The notes beneath the pieces are model-generated. The model did no database searches, was not told the origin of the DNA, and saw only the letters and a program-made list of their open reading frames with translations. Below are positions 1 to 10,072 of a DNA stretch of 64,000 nt, piece after piece; position 1 is the stretch's first letter; each line of letters opens with the position of its first letter. The DNA comes from Natroniella acetigena (GTDB lineage: Bacteria > Bacillota > Halanaerobiia > Halobacteroidales > Halobacteroidaceae): positions 1 to 64,000 of the forward strand of contig NZ_JALKBX010000007.1 of the NCBI RefSeq assembly GCF_023227745.1. The letters run 5' to 3'. A program made the position numbers and the translations under genes.

Positions 1-75
1 CAGGTAGATAGGCCAGAGGTATAAGGATGGTAACATCTTCAGCTGACTGGTACTAATAGATCGAGGGCTTAATCT
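1..75 (+). rRNA. 23S rRNA, 3' end (partial)
   Basis: The first ~75 bases match the conserved 3' terminus of bacterial 23S rRNA, including the GGTACTAATAGATCGAGGGC segment before the terminal helix closes. The gene enters from the left edge, so only its tail is visible. The 3' boundary near 75 is estimated by comparison with the usual end after GGCTTAA. Confidence 0.93.
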
Positions 76-135
76 AGTATATCTATTGTGCAGTTTTGAA
101 TGTATAAAAGCTTGCAAATTAATTCAAAAAAGTTC

Positions 136-164
136 TTGACAAACAAGAACGAAGATGTTAAGAT
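136..164 (+). promoter_or_regulatory. Sigma-A-like promoter in the 23S-5S spacer
   Basis: TTGACA at 136-141, a 17-base spacer and TAAGAT at 159-164 give a near-consensus promoter upstream of 5S. The -35 box lies inside a small inverted repeat (GTTCTTG/CAAGAAC around 132-150) that could instead be an rRNA processing stem. An extra 5S promoter is plausible but unproven. Confidence 0.45.
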
Positions 165-300
165 ATTAATTGTTGAATTGAGACAAGCTTAAAAAAGTAT
201 TTAATATTGAATACTGAATAATTAACAGTTGAAGTTAAAAACATTTGAATTTAAAGATTTAAATTATTCCATATTAGATATTAAATATTAAATGAATAAT

Positions 301-420
301 ATTCTGGTGGTAATGGCGGAGGGGCAACACCTGTTTCCATTTCGAACACAGCAGTTAAGTCCTCCAGCGCCGATGGTACTGCAGGGGCAGCCTTGTGGGA
401 GCGTAGGTCACTGTCAGAAT
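301..420 (+). rRNA. 5S rRNA
   Basis: A complete ~120-base 5S rRNA. The first bases (TTCTGGTGG) can pair with the last (CACTGTCAGAA) to form helix I, and the conserved core with CGAACAC is present. It closes an rRNA operon entering from the left and is followed directly by a terminator hairpin. Ends are set by helix I pairing and may be off by one or two bases. Confidence 0.95.
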
Positions 421-423
421 ATT

Positions 424-480
424 AAAAAAGGACTTTTTATTGCAGTTAACTGCGGTAAAAGGTCTTTTTATTTTATTTTT
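424..480 (+). terminator. rRNA operon terminator
   Basis: An imperfect hairpin with the palindromic core GCAGTTAACTGC, flanked by A-rich and T-rich arms and followed by a T-rich tract just after 5S rRNA. Confidence 0.8.
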
Positions 481-549
481 AGTTTTAAATTACTAATTAT
501 TTAGCATAATAGTTAATATACGGAGTGAGAAATTTTAGGGGGAATTAAT

Positions 550-1449
550 TTGACAAAAACTACTAAGGTGATTTTAGGAGTTATAACTGTGTTACTATTA
601 GTAGTAGTTGTGTTATTGAGTAGTATATTTTCTATAATTAGTGGGAGGATAGGAAGACAAGATCATCCTAATCAATTAGTAGCAATCGATATTTCAGGAG
701 TGATTAGTAGTGGACAGTTTGGTTTTTCTGGACAAGCTAACTCAGCAAGAATAATGGAACAAATCAATCAATTAAGAGAAGATGAGAATGTTAAAGGATT
801 ACTTTTAAGAGTGAATAGTCCTGGAGGAAGTTCTGCTGCTTCTGAAGCAATTTATCAAGAGATTATAGAATATAAATCTGAAACTGGAAACCCTGTTGTA
901 GTTGCTATGGAGGATGTAGCTGCGTCTGGGGGATATTATATTGCTACTGCTGCTGATCAAATTTTTGCTAGCCCTGCAACAACTACTGGCAGTATCGGGG
1001 TTATTATGCAATTTAAAGATATGAAAGAATTATATAAAAAAATTGGGGTTAGAAATGTAACTTTCAAGAGTGGAGATTACAAAGATATTGGAAATCCAGA
1101 TCGAGATTTGACTGAAGAAGAAAAAAATTTTTTACAAGAATTAGTTGATGAAATTCATGAACAATTTGTTGAAGTTATAGTAAATGAAAGAGAGTTATCT
1201 CGAACAGAAGTAGAGGAATTAGCTGATGGTAGAATATTTACTGGTAATCAAGCCAAAGAAATTAATTTAGTTGATCAACTAGGTAATTTTTATCATGCAG
1301 TTGATGAACTTGAAAGATTAGCAGAAATAGAGGGGGAAGCAGAATTAATTTATTATGACCGTCAATCATTATTAGATATTATTATTACTTCCTTTATATC
1401 TCATCTTAGCTTAGATAATAACCTAGCTTTTAAATATCAATTTAATTAA
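550..1449 (+). CDS. sppA: Signal peptide peptidase SppA (S49 family)
   Basis: A membrane-anchored serine protease that digests cleaved signal peptides. Residues 7-30 form one N-terminal transmembrane helix; the rest is a single S49 domain of the short Gram-positive type (299 aa). The catalytic serine lies in VAASGGYY (about Ser126). The general-base lysine is probably Lys178 in GDYKDIG, the right distance downstream compared with Bacillus SppA (52 residues). The start is TTG with GGGGG about 8 bases upstream. It sits alone between the rRNA operon and the serine operon, which has its own promoter. The family call is firm. Confidence 0.93.
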   Translation: MTKTTKVILGVITVLLLVVVVLLSSIFSIISGRIGRQDHPNQLVAIDISGVISSGQFGFSGQANSARIMEQINQLREDENVKGLLLRVNSPGGSSAASEAIYQEIIEYKSETGNPVVVAMEDVAASGGYYIATAADQIFASPATTTGSIGVIMQFKDMKELYKKIGVRNVTFKSGDYKDIGNPDRDLTEEEKNFLQELVDEIHEQFVEVIVNERELSRTEVEELADGRIFTGNQAKEINLVDQLGNFYHAVDELERLAEIEGEAELIYYDRQSLLDIIITSFISHLSLDNNLAFKYQFN

Positions 1450-1454
1450 AATCC

Positions 1455-1483
1455 TTGCATTATTAGATTAAATATTATATAAT
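1455..1483 (+). promoter_or_regulatory. Sigma-A promoter of the serine operon
   Basis: TTGCAT at 1455-1460, a 17-base spacer and TATAAT at 1478-1483, placed just before the serine T-box leader. Confidence 0.7.
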
Positions 1484-1502
1484 GCAGATTAAAATAAGTA
1501 TA

Positions 1503-1755
1503 TCTTAAAATCACAAAGAAGAGGTTAAGTAAATTGTAAATCTATTTCTAGAGAGTCAGTGGTCGGTGAAAACTGATATAGAGTTATGGTTGAATCCACC
1601 TCAGAGTGGCTAGTGAAATAAGCTAGACGGGCTAGCAACCGTTATCTGCTAAGAGTGGGCTTTTAATGCCAATTAGAGTGGTATCACGGGATTTCTAATA
1701 TATACTAACTAAATTCTCGCCTCTAGCAGAAAATAGAGGCGAGAATTTTATTTTT
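1503..1755 (+). promoter_or_regulatory. T-box riboswitch, serine specific
   Basis: A tRNA-sensing leader. Stem I carries the AGAGA and GGTGAAAA elements. The specifier is read as TCC at 1595-1597 followed by A, a serine codon that would pair with anticodon GGA; a tRNA-Ser(GGA) gene lies at 7459. The T-box core AGAGTGGTATCACG is at 1675-1688. The terminator is a strong hairpin (ATTCTCGCCTCTA with its complement, 1713-1748) plus a T tract. Low charged tRNA-Ser should favour read-through into the aminotransferase, serA and serS genes, which all concern serine. Confidence 0.92.
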
Positions 1756-1775
1756 AGAGGAGGGAGAAAGAGAGT

Positions 1776-2942
1776 ATGAAGAATAAAAGAACTATGATGT
1801 TACCTGGGCCAACAGATGTTCCACGACAAGCATTATTATCTTCAGCTCAGAAAATGATTGGTCATCGTACTAAAGACTGTGAAGAGTTAATTGATGAAGT
1901 GACTGACGGTTTGAAATATGTTTTTCAAACAGAGCATGATGTTTTAATTTTAACTTGTTCAGGAACTGGAGGTTTAGAAGCTTCCATTGCCAATACATTA
2001 TCACAAGGAGATAAAGTTTTGGCTTTATGTACAGGTGCATTTGGAGAAAGATATGCAACTATTGCTGAGAGATATGGAGTAGAAGTAGAGAGAATTAATT
2101 TTGAGTGGGGTACACCAGTAGATGTAAGTAAAGTAGAAGAGCAATTAAAGGAAACAACTCAACAAGAGTTTAAAGCTATTTTAATGACTCATAATGAAAC
2201 TTCTACAGGGGTGATTAATCATCCTCAGTCTCTTGGAAAGTTAGCTCAAAAGTATAATTTATTATTATTGGTTGATGCAGTAAGTTCTTTAGGTGGGATT
2301 GAATTAAAAGTTGATGAATGGAGAGCGGATGTTGTAGTGACCTCTTCCCAAAAAGCATTGATGTCACCACCAGGATTAGCATTGGTAAGTGTAAGTCCTA
2401 GAGCATTAGAGGCAGCAGAGGATTCAGACTTACCTAAATTTTATTGGGATTTTAGAAGGGCCAAGAAATTTTTAGTAGAAAGACCAAATCAAACCCCTTC
2501 AACCCCTGCTATTACTAATTTAAAAGCCTTAAGATATGCATTAAGAGAGATTAAGAGTGAAGGATTAGAAAATGTATTTAAGCGACATAAAATTATAACT
2601 ATGGCTTTTAGAAGGGCTATGCAAGAACTAGGATTAGAATTATTAGTAGAGGAAAAAGTTGCTTCTAAAACGGTAACTGCTGTAAAGTTGCCATCTGAAA
2701 TTAAATTTGAGATACTAAAGCAGAGATTATTAGAGGAGTATAATGTGTATATCACCGGAAGTAAAGGAGAATTAAAAGGGAAAGTGTTTAGAGTAGGACA
2801 TATGGGTAATGTGAGCAGAAATGATATTTTATCTACTATCTCAGCTCTTGAGTTAGTTTTAAAGGACGAAGGACTGGATATTGAATTAGGTAGTGGGATA
2901 AAAATAGCACAGCAAGTATTTTATGAGGAGGAGAGTAATTAA
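1776..2942 (+). CDS. Class V aminotransferase, probable serine-pathway (phosphoserine or serine-pyruvate) enzyme
   Basis: A PLP-dependent aminotransferase of the alanine-glyoxylate/serine-pyruvate type (388 aa). The PLP lysine is Lys193 in TSSQKALMSPPG, and the substrate motif begins at MLPGPTDVP. It is the first gene behind the serine T-box and overlaps serA by one base (TAATG). I infer that it does the transamination step after SerA in serine synthesis, a role this family is known to fill in organisms lacking classical SerC. Direct serine-glyoxylate or alanine-glyoxylate activity cannot be ruled out from sequence. The RBS is GGAGGG about 10 bases before ATG. Confidence 0.85.
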   Translation: MKNKRTMMLPGPTDVPRQALLSSAQKMIGHRTKDCEELIDEVTDGLKYVFQTEHDVLILTCSGTGGLEASIANTLSQGDKVLALCTGAFGERYATIAERYGVEVERINFEWGTPVDVSKVEEQLKETTQQEFKAILMTHNETSTGVINHPQSLGKLAQKYNLLLLVDAVSSLGGIELKVDEWRADVVVTSSQKALMSPPGLALVSVSPRALEAAEDSDLPKFYWDFRRAKKFLVERPNQTPSTPAITNLKALRYALREIKSEGLENVFKRHKIITMAFRRAMQELGLELLVEEKVASKTVTAVKLPSEIKFEILKQRLLEEYNVYITGSKGELKGKVFRVGHMGNVSRNDILSTISALELVLKDEGLDIELGSGIKIAQQVFYEEESN

Positions 2943-4525
2943 TGAAAGTATTAGTAAGCGATCGAATTTCACAAGTTGGAATTAGTAATTTGGAAGAAAA
3001 AGGGATTGATGTTACTTATGATATAGAATTAACTTATCAAGAGTTGTTAGAAGAGATTGAAAAATATGATGGGATTATTTTACGAAGCATGACCCCTTTA
3101 AATGAAGAAGTTTTAAAGAGGGCAACTAATTTGAAAGTAATTGCTAGAGCTGGTTCTGGGTATGATAACATTGATGTTGATGCTGCTTCTAAAGAGGGAA
3201 TTATAGTATTGAATACGCCTGGTCAAAATACTATTTCTGCAGCGGAACAGACTATGGCCTTAATGTTAGCTCTATCTCGTAATGTTCCACAAGCTCATAA
3301 TGCTTTACAAAAAGCTGTATGGAATAGGAATAAATATATGGGGGTTGAATTGAATAGTAAAACATTAGGAATTATCGGTTTAGGTCGAGTAGGCGGTAAT
3401 GTATCTAAAAGAGCTAAGTCATTTAATATGAATGTTATTGCTTATGATCCTTATATACCAGCTAAACGAGGAAAAAAGCTAGGGGTGGAGTTAGTTGATT
3501 TTGAAGAACTCTTAAAAAGATCGGACTTTATTTCTTTACATACTCCATTAACCGAAGAAACGCACCATATTTTGAGTAAAGAAGAATTTTCAAAGATGAA
3601 GGAGCAAGTTAGAGTTATTAATGTAGCCCGAGGAAAAAATGTGGATCATGCTGCTTTATATGAAGCAATAAAGAGTGGAAAAGTAGCAGGAGCAGCTTTA
3701 GATGTTCATGAAGAAGAACCAATTAATGAAGATTATTCTTTACTAGAGCTAGAAGAAGTAATTTTAGCACCGCATCTAGGAGGTACGACAGTGGAAGCAA
3801 TGGACAATGTTTCTATTGATGCTGCTAAACAATTATTACATGTTTTATTAGAAGAAAGACTACCTCGAACTCCTTTAAATGTTCCTGTAATCAAACCAAC
3901 AGAAATGAATTTGATTAAGCCTTACATTAAACTAGGAGAGAAGATAGGTGGTTTTTATTCAGGTTGGATAGGTGGTAGAATTGAACAAGTTGAGGTGATC
4001 TACCAAGGCAATATAGCTAAACAGGATATTGAGCCAGTAACTACATCACTATTGAAAGGGTTATTAAATCCTATATTAAATGAAAATGTTAATTTAGTAA
4101 ATGCTAGTTTAATTGCTCGGGAAAGAGGAATTGAAATTATAGAATCTAGAAGTGAAACTAGCAATAAATACTCCAGTTTAATAACTGTAAAAATAAAGAA
4201 TAATGGAACGACTAAAAGGATTTCAGGAACTATTTTTGATGAGCAGGATTTAAGAATTGTTAATATTGATAATTATGGTATTGATTTAATTCCAGAAGGC
4301 TCATTATTAGTGACTAGTCATCAAGACCAACCAGGAATAGTAGGGAAAGTAGGTACTTTATTGGGAGAAAACGGTATTAATATTGCCAGCATGCAACTAG
4401 GGCGTAATAAAGCTGGTGGAGATGCAGTTATGGTACTTAATATAGATCAAGAAGGTGGCGAAAAAATAGAAGAAAAGATACTTGAAATTGATGGAATGTT
4501 AGATGTTAGTATTTTTACTTTGTAA
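2942..4525 (+). CDS. serA: D-3-phosphoglycerate dehydrogenase
   Basis: Catalyses the NAD-dependent oxidation of 3-phosphoglycerate, the entry step to serine. At 527 aa it is the long form: substrate and NAD domains (GLGRVGGNV nucleotide loop; catalytic Arg in NVARGKN, Glu in DVHEEEP, His in APHLGG), then the allosteric-substrate-binding domain, then a C-terminal ACT domain (from about residue 455, DQPGIVGKVGTLL) where serine usually acts as inhibitor. It is coupled to the upstream aminotransferase by TAATG, with GGAGGAG just before. It lies in the T-box controlled serine operon. Confidence 0.96.
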   Translation: MKVLVSDRISQVGISNLEEKGIDVTYDIELTYQELLEEIEKYDGIILRSMTPLNEEVLKRATNLKVIARAGSGYDNIDVDAASKEGIIVLNTPGQNTISAAEQTMALMLALSRNVPQAHNALQKAVWNRNKYMGVELNSKTLGIIGLGRVGGNVSKRAKSFNMNVIAYDPYIPAKRGKKLGVELVDFEELLKRSDFISLHTPLTEETHHILSKEEFSKMKEQVRVINVARGKNVDHAALYEAIKSGKVAGAALDVHEEEPINEDYSLLELEEVILAPHLGGTTVEAMDNVSIDAAKQLLHVLLEERLPRTPLNVPVIKPTEMNLIKPYIKLGEKIGGFYSGWIGGRIEQVEVIYQGNIAKQDIEPVTTSLLKGLLNPILNENVNLVNASLIARERGIEIIESRSETSNKYSSLITVKIKNNGTTKRISGTIFDEQDLRIVNIDNYGIDLIPEGSLLVTSHQDQPGIVGKVGTLLGENGINIASMQLGRNKAGGDAVMVLNIDQEGGEKIEEKILEIDGMLDVSIFTL

Positions 4526-4530
4526 TTTGA

Positions 4531-5826
<1,296 letters not shown>

Positions 5827-5880
5827 TTATTTTCAAAGGTCAATCTGAATAGGTTGACCTTGAATTTTTTTGATAAATTC

Positions 5881-5909
5881 TTGACAATTAATAATGAATT
5901 GATTATAAT
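5881..5909 (+). promoter_or_regulatory. Sigma-A promoter of the first tRNA-Ser pair
   Basis: TTGACA (5881-5886), 17-base spacer, TATAAT (5904-5909): both hexamers perfect, ending 18 bases before the tRNA. Confidence 0.88.
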
Positions 5910-5927
5910 AGTACTTGTGTTAAAAGT

Positions 5928-6019
5928 GGAGGGGTGTCCGAGTCCGGTTTATGGTGGCAGACTTGAAATCTGCTGTGCGTTCACGCGTACCGTGGGTTCG
6001 AATCCCACCCCCTCCGCCA
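5928..6019 (+). tRNA. tRNA-Ser(UGA), copy 1
   Basis: A 92-base type II tRNA with GGAGGGG/CCCCTCC acceptor arm, long variable arm (GCGTTCACGCG), GGTTCGAATCC T-arm and encoded CCA. The anticodon stem GCAGACTTGAAATCTGC gives anticodon TGA. Confidence 0.97.
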
Positions 6020-6049
6020 AAAAAACAATTTATAGTTGATAATTAATAT

Positions 6050-6143
6050 GGAGAGATACCCAAGTGGCTGAAGGGGCGGGTTTGCTAAACCTGTAGTAGG
6101 GCATATTGCTCTAGCGAGGGTTCGAATCCCTCTCTCTCCGCCA
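6050..6143 (+). tRNA. tRNA-Ser(GCU), copy 1
   Basis: A 94-base type II tRNA with GGAGAGA/TCTCTCC acceptor arm, long variable arm and encoded CCA. The anticodon loop in GGTTTGCTAAACC gives GCT. It is co-transcribed with the preceding tRNA-Ser(UGA). Confidence 0.97.
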
Positions 6144-6169
6144 AATTAATTTAATCTATATAAACTTTC

Positions 6170-6194
6170 AAACGTCCCTTAGAGGATGTTTTTT
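6170..6194 (+). terminator. Terminator after the first tRNA-Ser pair
   Basis: Hairpin AAACGTCC/GGATGTTT followed by a run of T. Confidence 0.65.
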
Positions 6195-6497
6195 GTATTG
6201 AAGAAATTAAATTGAATTAAAACTGAACTGGTTTAATTATTTGCTAGTTTAAACAGTTCAAAGTATAATCAGGATTAAGTTTAATTTACATGAAATTTTT
6301 GATTTAATCTGTGAAATATATAATTATGTTGAAAATATTTAAATGGAGTGAAATAGATAAAAAAATTGCTTTATTTATTGCAAAAAATTTCCAATTAAAA
6401 TCATTTGACTTAATTATTTGTATGTGCTAATATAATAAATGTTGTTCAGGGAGGGCATTCAAATTTCAACTTGCAATTTATAAAAAAATATTTTCCC
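6195..6497. other. AT-rich spacer without recognisable features
   Basis: About 300 bases between the two tRNA-Ser pairs. I see no ORF with a credible RBS, no tRNA and no strong hairpin. It separates two near-identical copies of a promoter-plus-tRNA unit. Confidence 0.5.
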
Positions 6498-6526
6498 TTG
6501 ACAAACGAGCATAAATAAGTTATAAT
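6498..6526 (+). promoter_or_regulatory. Sigma-A promoter of the second tRNA-Ser pair
   Basis: TTGACA (6498-6503), 17-base spacer, TATAAT (6521-6526). Its spacer sequence differs from that of the first copy. Confidence 0.88.
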
Positions 6527-6549
6527 TAAAGTTGCGTTAAAAACAACAT

Positions 6550-6641
6550 GGAGGGGTGTCCGAGTCTGGTTTATGGTGGCAGACTTGAAATCTGCTGTGC
6601 GTTCACGCGTACCGTGGGTTCGAATCCCACCCCCTCCGCCA
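6550..6641 (+). tRNA. tRNA-Ser(UGA), copy 2
   Basis: The same 92-base tRNA as at 5928, apart from a C-to-T change in the D-arm region (GAGTCTGG here against GAGTCCGG). Anticodon TGA, CCA encoded. Confidence 0.97.
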
Positions 6642-6669
6642 AAAACAATTTATAGTTGATAATTAATAT

Positions 6670-6763
6670 GGAGAGATACCCAAGTGGCTGAAGGGGCGGG
6701 TTTGCTAAACCTGTAGTAGGGCATATTGCTCTAGCGAGGGTTCGAATCCCTCTCTCTCCGCCA
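6670..6763 (+). tRNA. tRNA-Ser(GCU), copy 2
   Basis: A 94-base tRNA repeating the one at 6050, with the same spacer before it. Anticodon GCT, CCA encoded. Confidence 0.97.
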
Positions 6764-6855
6764 ATAAAACAATTTATAGTTGAGGGTTTGAAGTTAAGGT
6801 TTTGATTTATAACTGTAAATTATCAATTGTAAACTATCAACTTTTTTTATATTGT

Positions 6856-6932
6856 GCGCCCGTAGCTCAATTGGATAGAGTAACTGACTACGAATCAGGA
6901 GGTTGGAGGTTCGACTCCTCCCGGGCGCGCCA
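6856..6932 (+). tRNA. tRNA-Arg(ACG)
   Basis: A 77-base tRNA with acceptor GCGCCCG/CGGGCGC, D-arm TAGCTCAATTGGATAGAG, anticodon arm CTGACTACGAATCAG (anticodon ACG), T-arm GGTTCGACTCC and encoded CCA. A34 of this tRNA is the substrate of TadA, encoded 48 bases downstream. Confidence 0.97.
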
Positions 6933-6979
6933 TTAAATAAGGTTAATAATTAATAGAGAAGAGTGAATTGTTTTAAATC

Positions 6980-7435
6980 ATGAATAATAAAGATGAATAT
7001 TATATGAAGATAGCTTTAGAAGAAGCTGAAAAAGCTTTTCAAAAAGGTGAGGTTCCAATTGCTGCTATAATTGTTAAGAATGATCAAATTATAGCTAAGG
7101 CTCATAACTTAAAAGAGAGCTTGCAAGATCCAACTGCACATGCTGAAGTGCTTGCTATTCGTCAGGCGACTACTAGTCTAGGTGGTTGGCGACTTTCTGG
7201 ATCTAGCCTATATGTTACTATTGAGCCATGTCCTATGTGTGCTGGAGCAATAGTTCAAGCTCGGATTGACAATTTAGTTTACGGGGCCAACGATCTTAAA
7301 GCTGGAGCTGCTGGAACATTATTCAATATAGTTAGTGATGAAAGATTGAATCATAGATTAGAAGTAAATACTGGTGTTCTAGAAAAAGAATGTAGTCAAA
7401 TAATGAAAGAATTTTTTAAGAAATTAAGAGAATAA
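6980..7435 (+). CDS. tadA: tRNA-specific adenosine deaminase
   Basis: Converts A34 to inosine in tRNA-Arg(ACG), letting one tRNA read CGU, CGC and CGA. The zinc deaminase signature is intact: HAE (in AHAEVLAIRQA, His ligand and catalytic Glu) and PCPMC (two Cys ligands). The length of 151 aa is normal. The start ATG is preceded only by AGAGAAGAG, a weak RBS about 16 bases away, so initiation may be modest. It is flanked by its own substrate tRNA gene and tRNA-Ser(GGA). The placement before SRP RNA and dnaX matches B. subtilis yaaJ. Confidence 0.96.
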   Translation: MNNKDEYYMKIALEEAEKAFQKGEVPIAAIIVKNDQIIAKAHNLKESLQDPTAHAEVLAIRQATTSLGGWRLSGSSLYVTIEPCPMCAGAIVQARIDNLVYGANDLKAGAAGTLFNIVSDERLNHRLEVNTGVLEKECSQIMKEFFKKLRE

Positions 7436-7458
7436 CCAATAATCAATATTAAGCTCAT

Positions 7459-7551
<93 letters not shown>

Positions 7552-7641
7552 ATAAATTTGATTTTAGTTTTATTTTTTGATATAATCAAAACTAGTGAAA
7601 ACAAAATAGTAATAAAGGTTTAGTGCCTTTATATAGATTTT

Positions 7642-7908
7642 GGTCGTGCTAAACGGGGTGGTAGCGGTGCCCTGTAACCCGCAATCCGCTATAGCGGGGT
7701 TGAAGTCTATTTAAGCTTATCTTTTTTAAGGTCTGGCTTAGATAAGTGGTGTTGACGATTGGGTCCTACGCAACGAGGCTTTACGAACTCCGTCAGATCC
7801 GGAAGGAAGCAGCGGTAAGTAAATGTCCTCGTGTGCCGTAGGGGTACCTGGTTCGAGCTAACTGTCTAAGTAACGCTTGGAAAAGGTATGTGAGAATAGA
7901 TGCACGGC
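7642..7908 (+). ncRNA. ffs: Signal recognition particle RNA, large Firmicutes type
   Basis: About 267 nt. It carries the Alu domain (GTCGTGCTAAACGGGG, GGTAGCGGTGCCCTGTAACC) and the S-domain helix 8 core (GTCAGATCCGGAAGGAAGCA with the GGAA tetraloop). The 5' GTCGTGC pairs with the 3' GCACGGC, closing the molecule as in B. subtilis scRNA. It assembles with Ffh to target membrane proteins. It lies between tRNA-Ser(GGA) and dnaX, the same order as in B. subtilis. Ends are estimated from terminal pairing. Confidence 0.95.
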
Positions 7909-8042
7909 CATTTATATTATACTTAGAAATATTTCATGCACGTCAACTTAGTATATATTTTTCTAATTTAATTGTTTTATATTGCTATATGGCTTAAGTT
8001 ATTATGAGAAGTATTTATAATTTTAGTGGAGGTTATTATAAG

Positions 8043-9710
8043 ATGACCTATCTATCACTTTATCGTAAATGGCGTCCTGATACCTTTTCTGATATTGCTG
8101 GTCAAAAAAGTGTTGTAAAAACCTTAAAAAATGCCATTCAATTTGACAGAATAACTCATGCTTATTTGTTTTGCGGGCCAAGAGGAACGGGAAAGACTAG
8201 TACAGCTAAAATATTGACTAAAGCTTTAAATTGCCAAGATGGGCCAACGGTTACTCCATGTAATCAATGTGAATCATGCTTAAATATAAAGGATAATAAT
8301 CCAGTTGACATGATAGAGATTGATGCCGCTTCTAATCGAGGAATTGATAAGATTAGAGAGATTAGGGAGAAGATAAGATCATCTCCTTTAAAAGGCAATT
8401 ATAAAGTATATATTATTGATGAAGTACATATGTTAACAACAGAAGCTTTTAATGCTTTATTGAAGACTTTAGAAGAACCGCCGAGTTATGTGCTCTTTAT
8501 TTTGGCTACTACAGAGCCTCATAAATTACTACCTACTATTTTATCAAGGTGCCAAAGATTTGATTTTAGTAGGCTTTCGATTACGGACATTAAAGATAGA
8601 TTGTCCTATATCTGTGAGCAAGAAGGAATTAAAGCTGATAATGAAGTTTTATCACTAATTGCTCGTAATGCTGATGGAGGTATGAGGGATGCAATCAGTA
8701 TTTTAGATCAAGCTATCTCTTATAGTGGAGATGAGATTACGACTAATGATTTAGAAGCAGTATTAGGATTAGTAAGTAATCAAGCTTTATTTGAATTAAC
8801 TGAAATAATTTTTGATGTTCAAATGGAAAGAGCACTGGATTTAGTTAATCAGATAGTTAATCAGGGCAAAGATATAAAGAGATTTGTTAATGATTTGATT
8901 TATCATTTTCGTAATTTGTTGTTGGTTAAAGAGTGTGAAAGTAATGAGCGATTATTAGATTTAACGACGGATAAAAATTTAAATTTAGTAGAGCAAGCTA
9001 AAAATGTAGAAACATTTCAATTATTACAGTTAATTGAGATTGCAAATGAAATAGAATCCGATTTAAAAGAGACAACTCAACCACGAATTGTATTGGAAAT
9101 GGGAATCATCAAGTTGATTAAATTTGAAGAGAATAGATCATTAGTTGGAATTTTAGAACGGATCTCACGCTTAGAAGAGAGAATAAATAATGGTCAAATA
9201 GAAGTTAAAACAATGGACAATAAGTTGAAACAACCTGATATTAAAGCAGAGGTAAATAAATCTAAAACACCTACTTCAAAAGCAACTGTCTCTTCCAATA
9301 GTGAATCGTTTCCAGAAGAAAATAAAGAACCAGTTACTGATTCTTCATTGACATTAAGTGAAGTTAAGAATAATTGGGAAGATATTTTAGATTATTTGAA
9401 GAAGAAAAAAAAGATGAGGTTGCAGGCATTATTACGTGATGCAACCCCTGTTAAATTAGAGAATAATAAGTTAATTATTGCTTTTGAACATGAGTTTCAC
9501 AAGGATTCTGTAGACCAAGAAAAAGAAATTTTAACTAAGGTTATTAAAAAGATTTTTGGTATAGATTTGCAGGTGAAGTCTGTTTTTTCTAGAAATAAGC
9601 CAAAAGGTAATCAAGAGAATAGTAAGGAAGAAATAATGCAACATCAATTGGTGAAAGAAGCAGTTGAAGTTTTTGATGGTGAGGTTGTTCAGATTGAATC
9701 TGTAGATTAA
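8043..9710 (+). CDS. dnaX: DNA polymerase III subunits gamma and tau
   Basis: Clamp-loader ATPase of the replisome. The AAA+ domain has Walker A GPRGTGKTS, a four-Cys zinc module (NCQ...CNQCESC), Walker B YIIDEVHM and the SRC arginine-finger motif (LSRCQRF). Domain III and a variable tau C-terminus follow. I place the start at ATG 8043, because GTGGAGG lies just upstream and MTYLSLYRKWRP is the usual N-terminus; the ORF is open 13 codons further up. The result is 555 aa. A run of eight A at 9405-9412 (codons AAG AAA AAA AAG) could permit slippage to a shorter gamma-like product. Confidence 0.96.
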   Translation: MTYLSLYRKWRPDTFSDIAGQKSVVKTLKNAIQFDRITHAYLFCGPRGTGKTSTAKILTKALNCQDGPTVTPCNQCESCLNIKDNNPVDMIEIDAASNRGIDKIREIREKIRSSPLKGNYKVYIIDEVHMLTTEAFNALLKTLEEPPSYVLFILATTEPHKLLPTILSRCQRFDFSRLSITDIKDRLSYICEQEGIKADNEVLSLIARNADGGMRDAISILDQAISYSGDEITTNDLEAVLGLVSNQALFELTEIIFDVQMERALDLVNQIVNQGKDIKRFVNDLIYHFRNLLLVKECESNERLLDLTTDKNLNLVEQAKNVETFQLLQLIEIANEIESDLKETTQPRIVLEMGIIKLIKFEENRSLVGILERISRLEERINNGQIEVKTMDNKLKQPDIKAEVNKSKTPTSKATVSSNSESFPEENKEPVTDSSLTLSEVKNNWEDILDYLKKKKKMRLQALLRDATPVKLENNKLIIAFEHEFHKDSVDQEKEILTKVIKKIFGIDLQVKSVFSRNKPKGNQENSKEEIMQHQLVKEAVEVFDGEVVQIESVD

Positions 9711-9753
9711 TAAACTTAATAAACTTAATTAAATTTTTAAGGAGCTGATATTT

Positions 9754-10062
9754 ATGGATATGAATAAAATGATGAAACAGGTTCAGAAGATGCAAGGGCA
9801 AATGGCTAAGGTGCAGGATGAATTAGCTGAGAAGACGATTGAAGCTTCTGCTGGAGGAGGAGTTGTAACTGTAGTTGCTAATGGTAAACAAGAAATTATT
9901 GATATTAGAATTGATCCTGATGCAGTAGATCCAGATGATACAGAGATGTTAGAAGATTTGATTTTAGCTGCTGTCAATGAAGCGATGAGAGAAGTTCAAG
10001 ATTTAGCTTCTAAAGAGATGGGTAAATTAACTGGTGGTATGAATATTCCTGGGTTATTCTAG
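9754..10062 (+). CDS. Nucleoid-associated protein, YbaB/EbfC family
   Basis: A small DNA-binding protein of 102 aa with the family layout: N-terminal Met-rich helix ([17 protein letters not shown]), the [19 protein letters not shown] beta sheet and a C-terminal helix ending in a Gly/Met tail. It forms dimers and binds DNA as a tweezer. RBS AAGGAGC. It lies between dnaX and recR, a linkage conserved over much of the Bacteria and suggesting a shared replication/repair context. Confidence 0.95.
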   Translation: MDMNKMMKQVQKMQGQMAKVQDELAEKTIEASAGGGVVTVVANGKQEIIDIRIDPDAVDPDDTEMLEDLILAAVNEAMREVQDLASKEMGKLTGGMNIPGLF

Positions 10063-10072
10063 GAATTAAGTT

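Noticed and set aside
292-504. 70-codon ORF on the plus strand
   Set aside because: It runs through the 5S rRNA and its terminator; the RNA gene explains the sequence.
5854-6039. 61-codon ORF over the first tRNA-Ser
   Set aside because: It overlaps promoter and tRNA and has no RBS.
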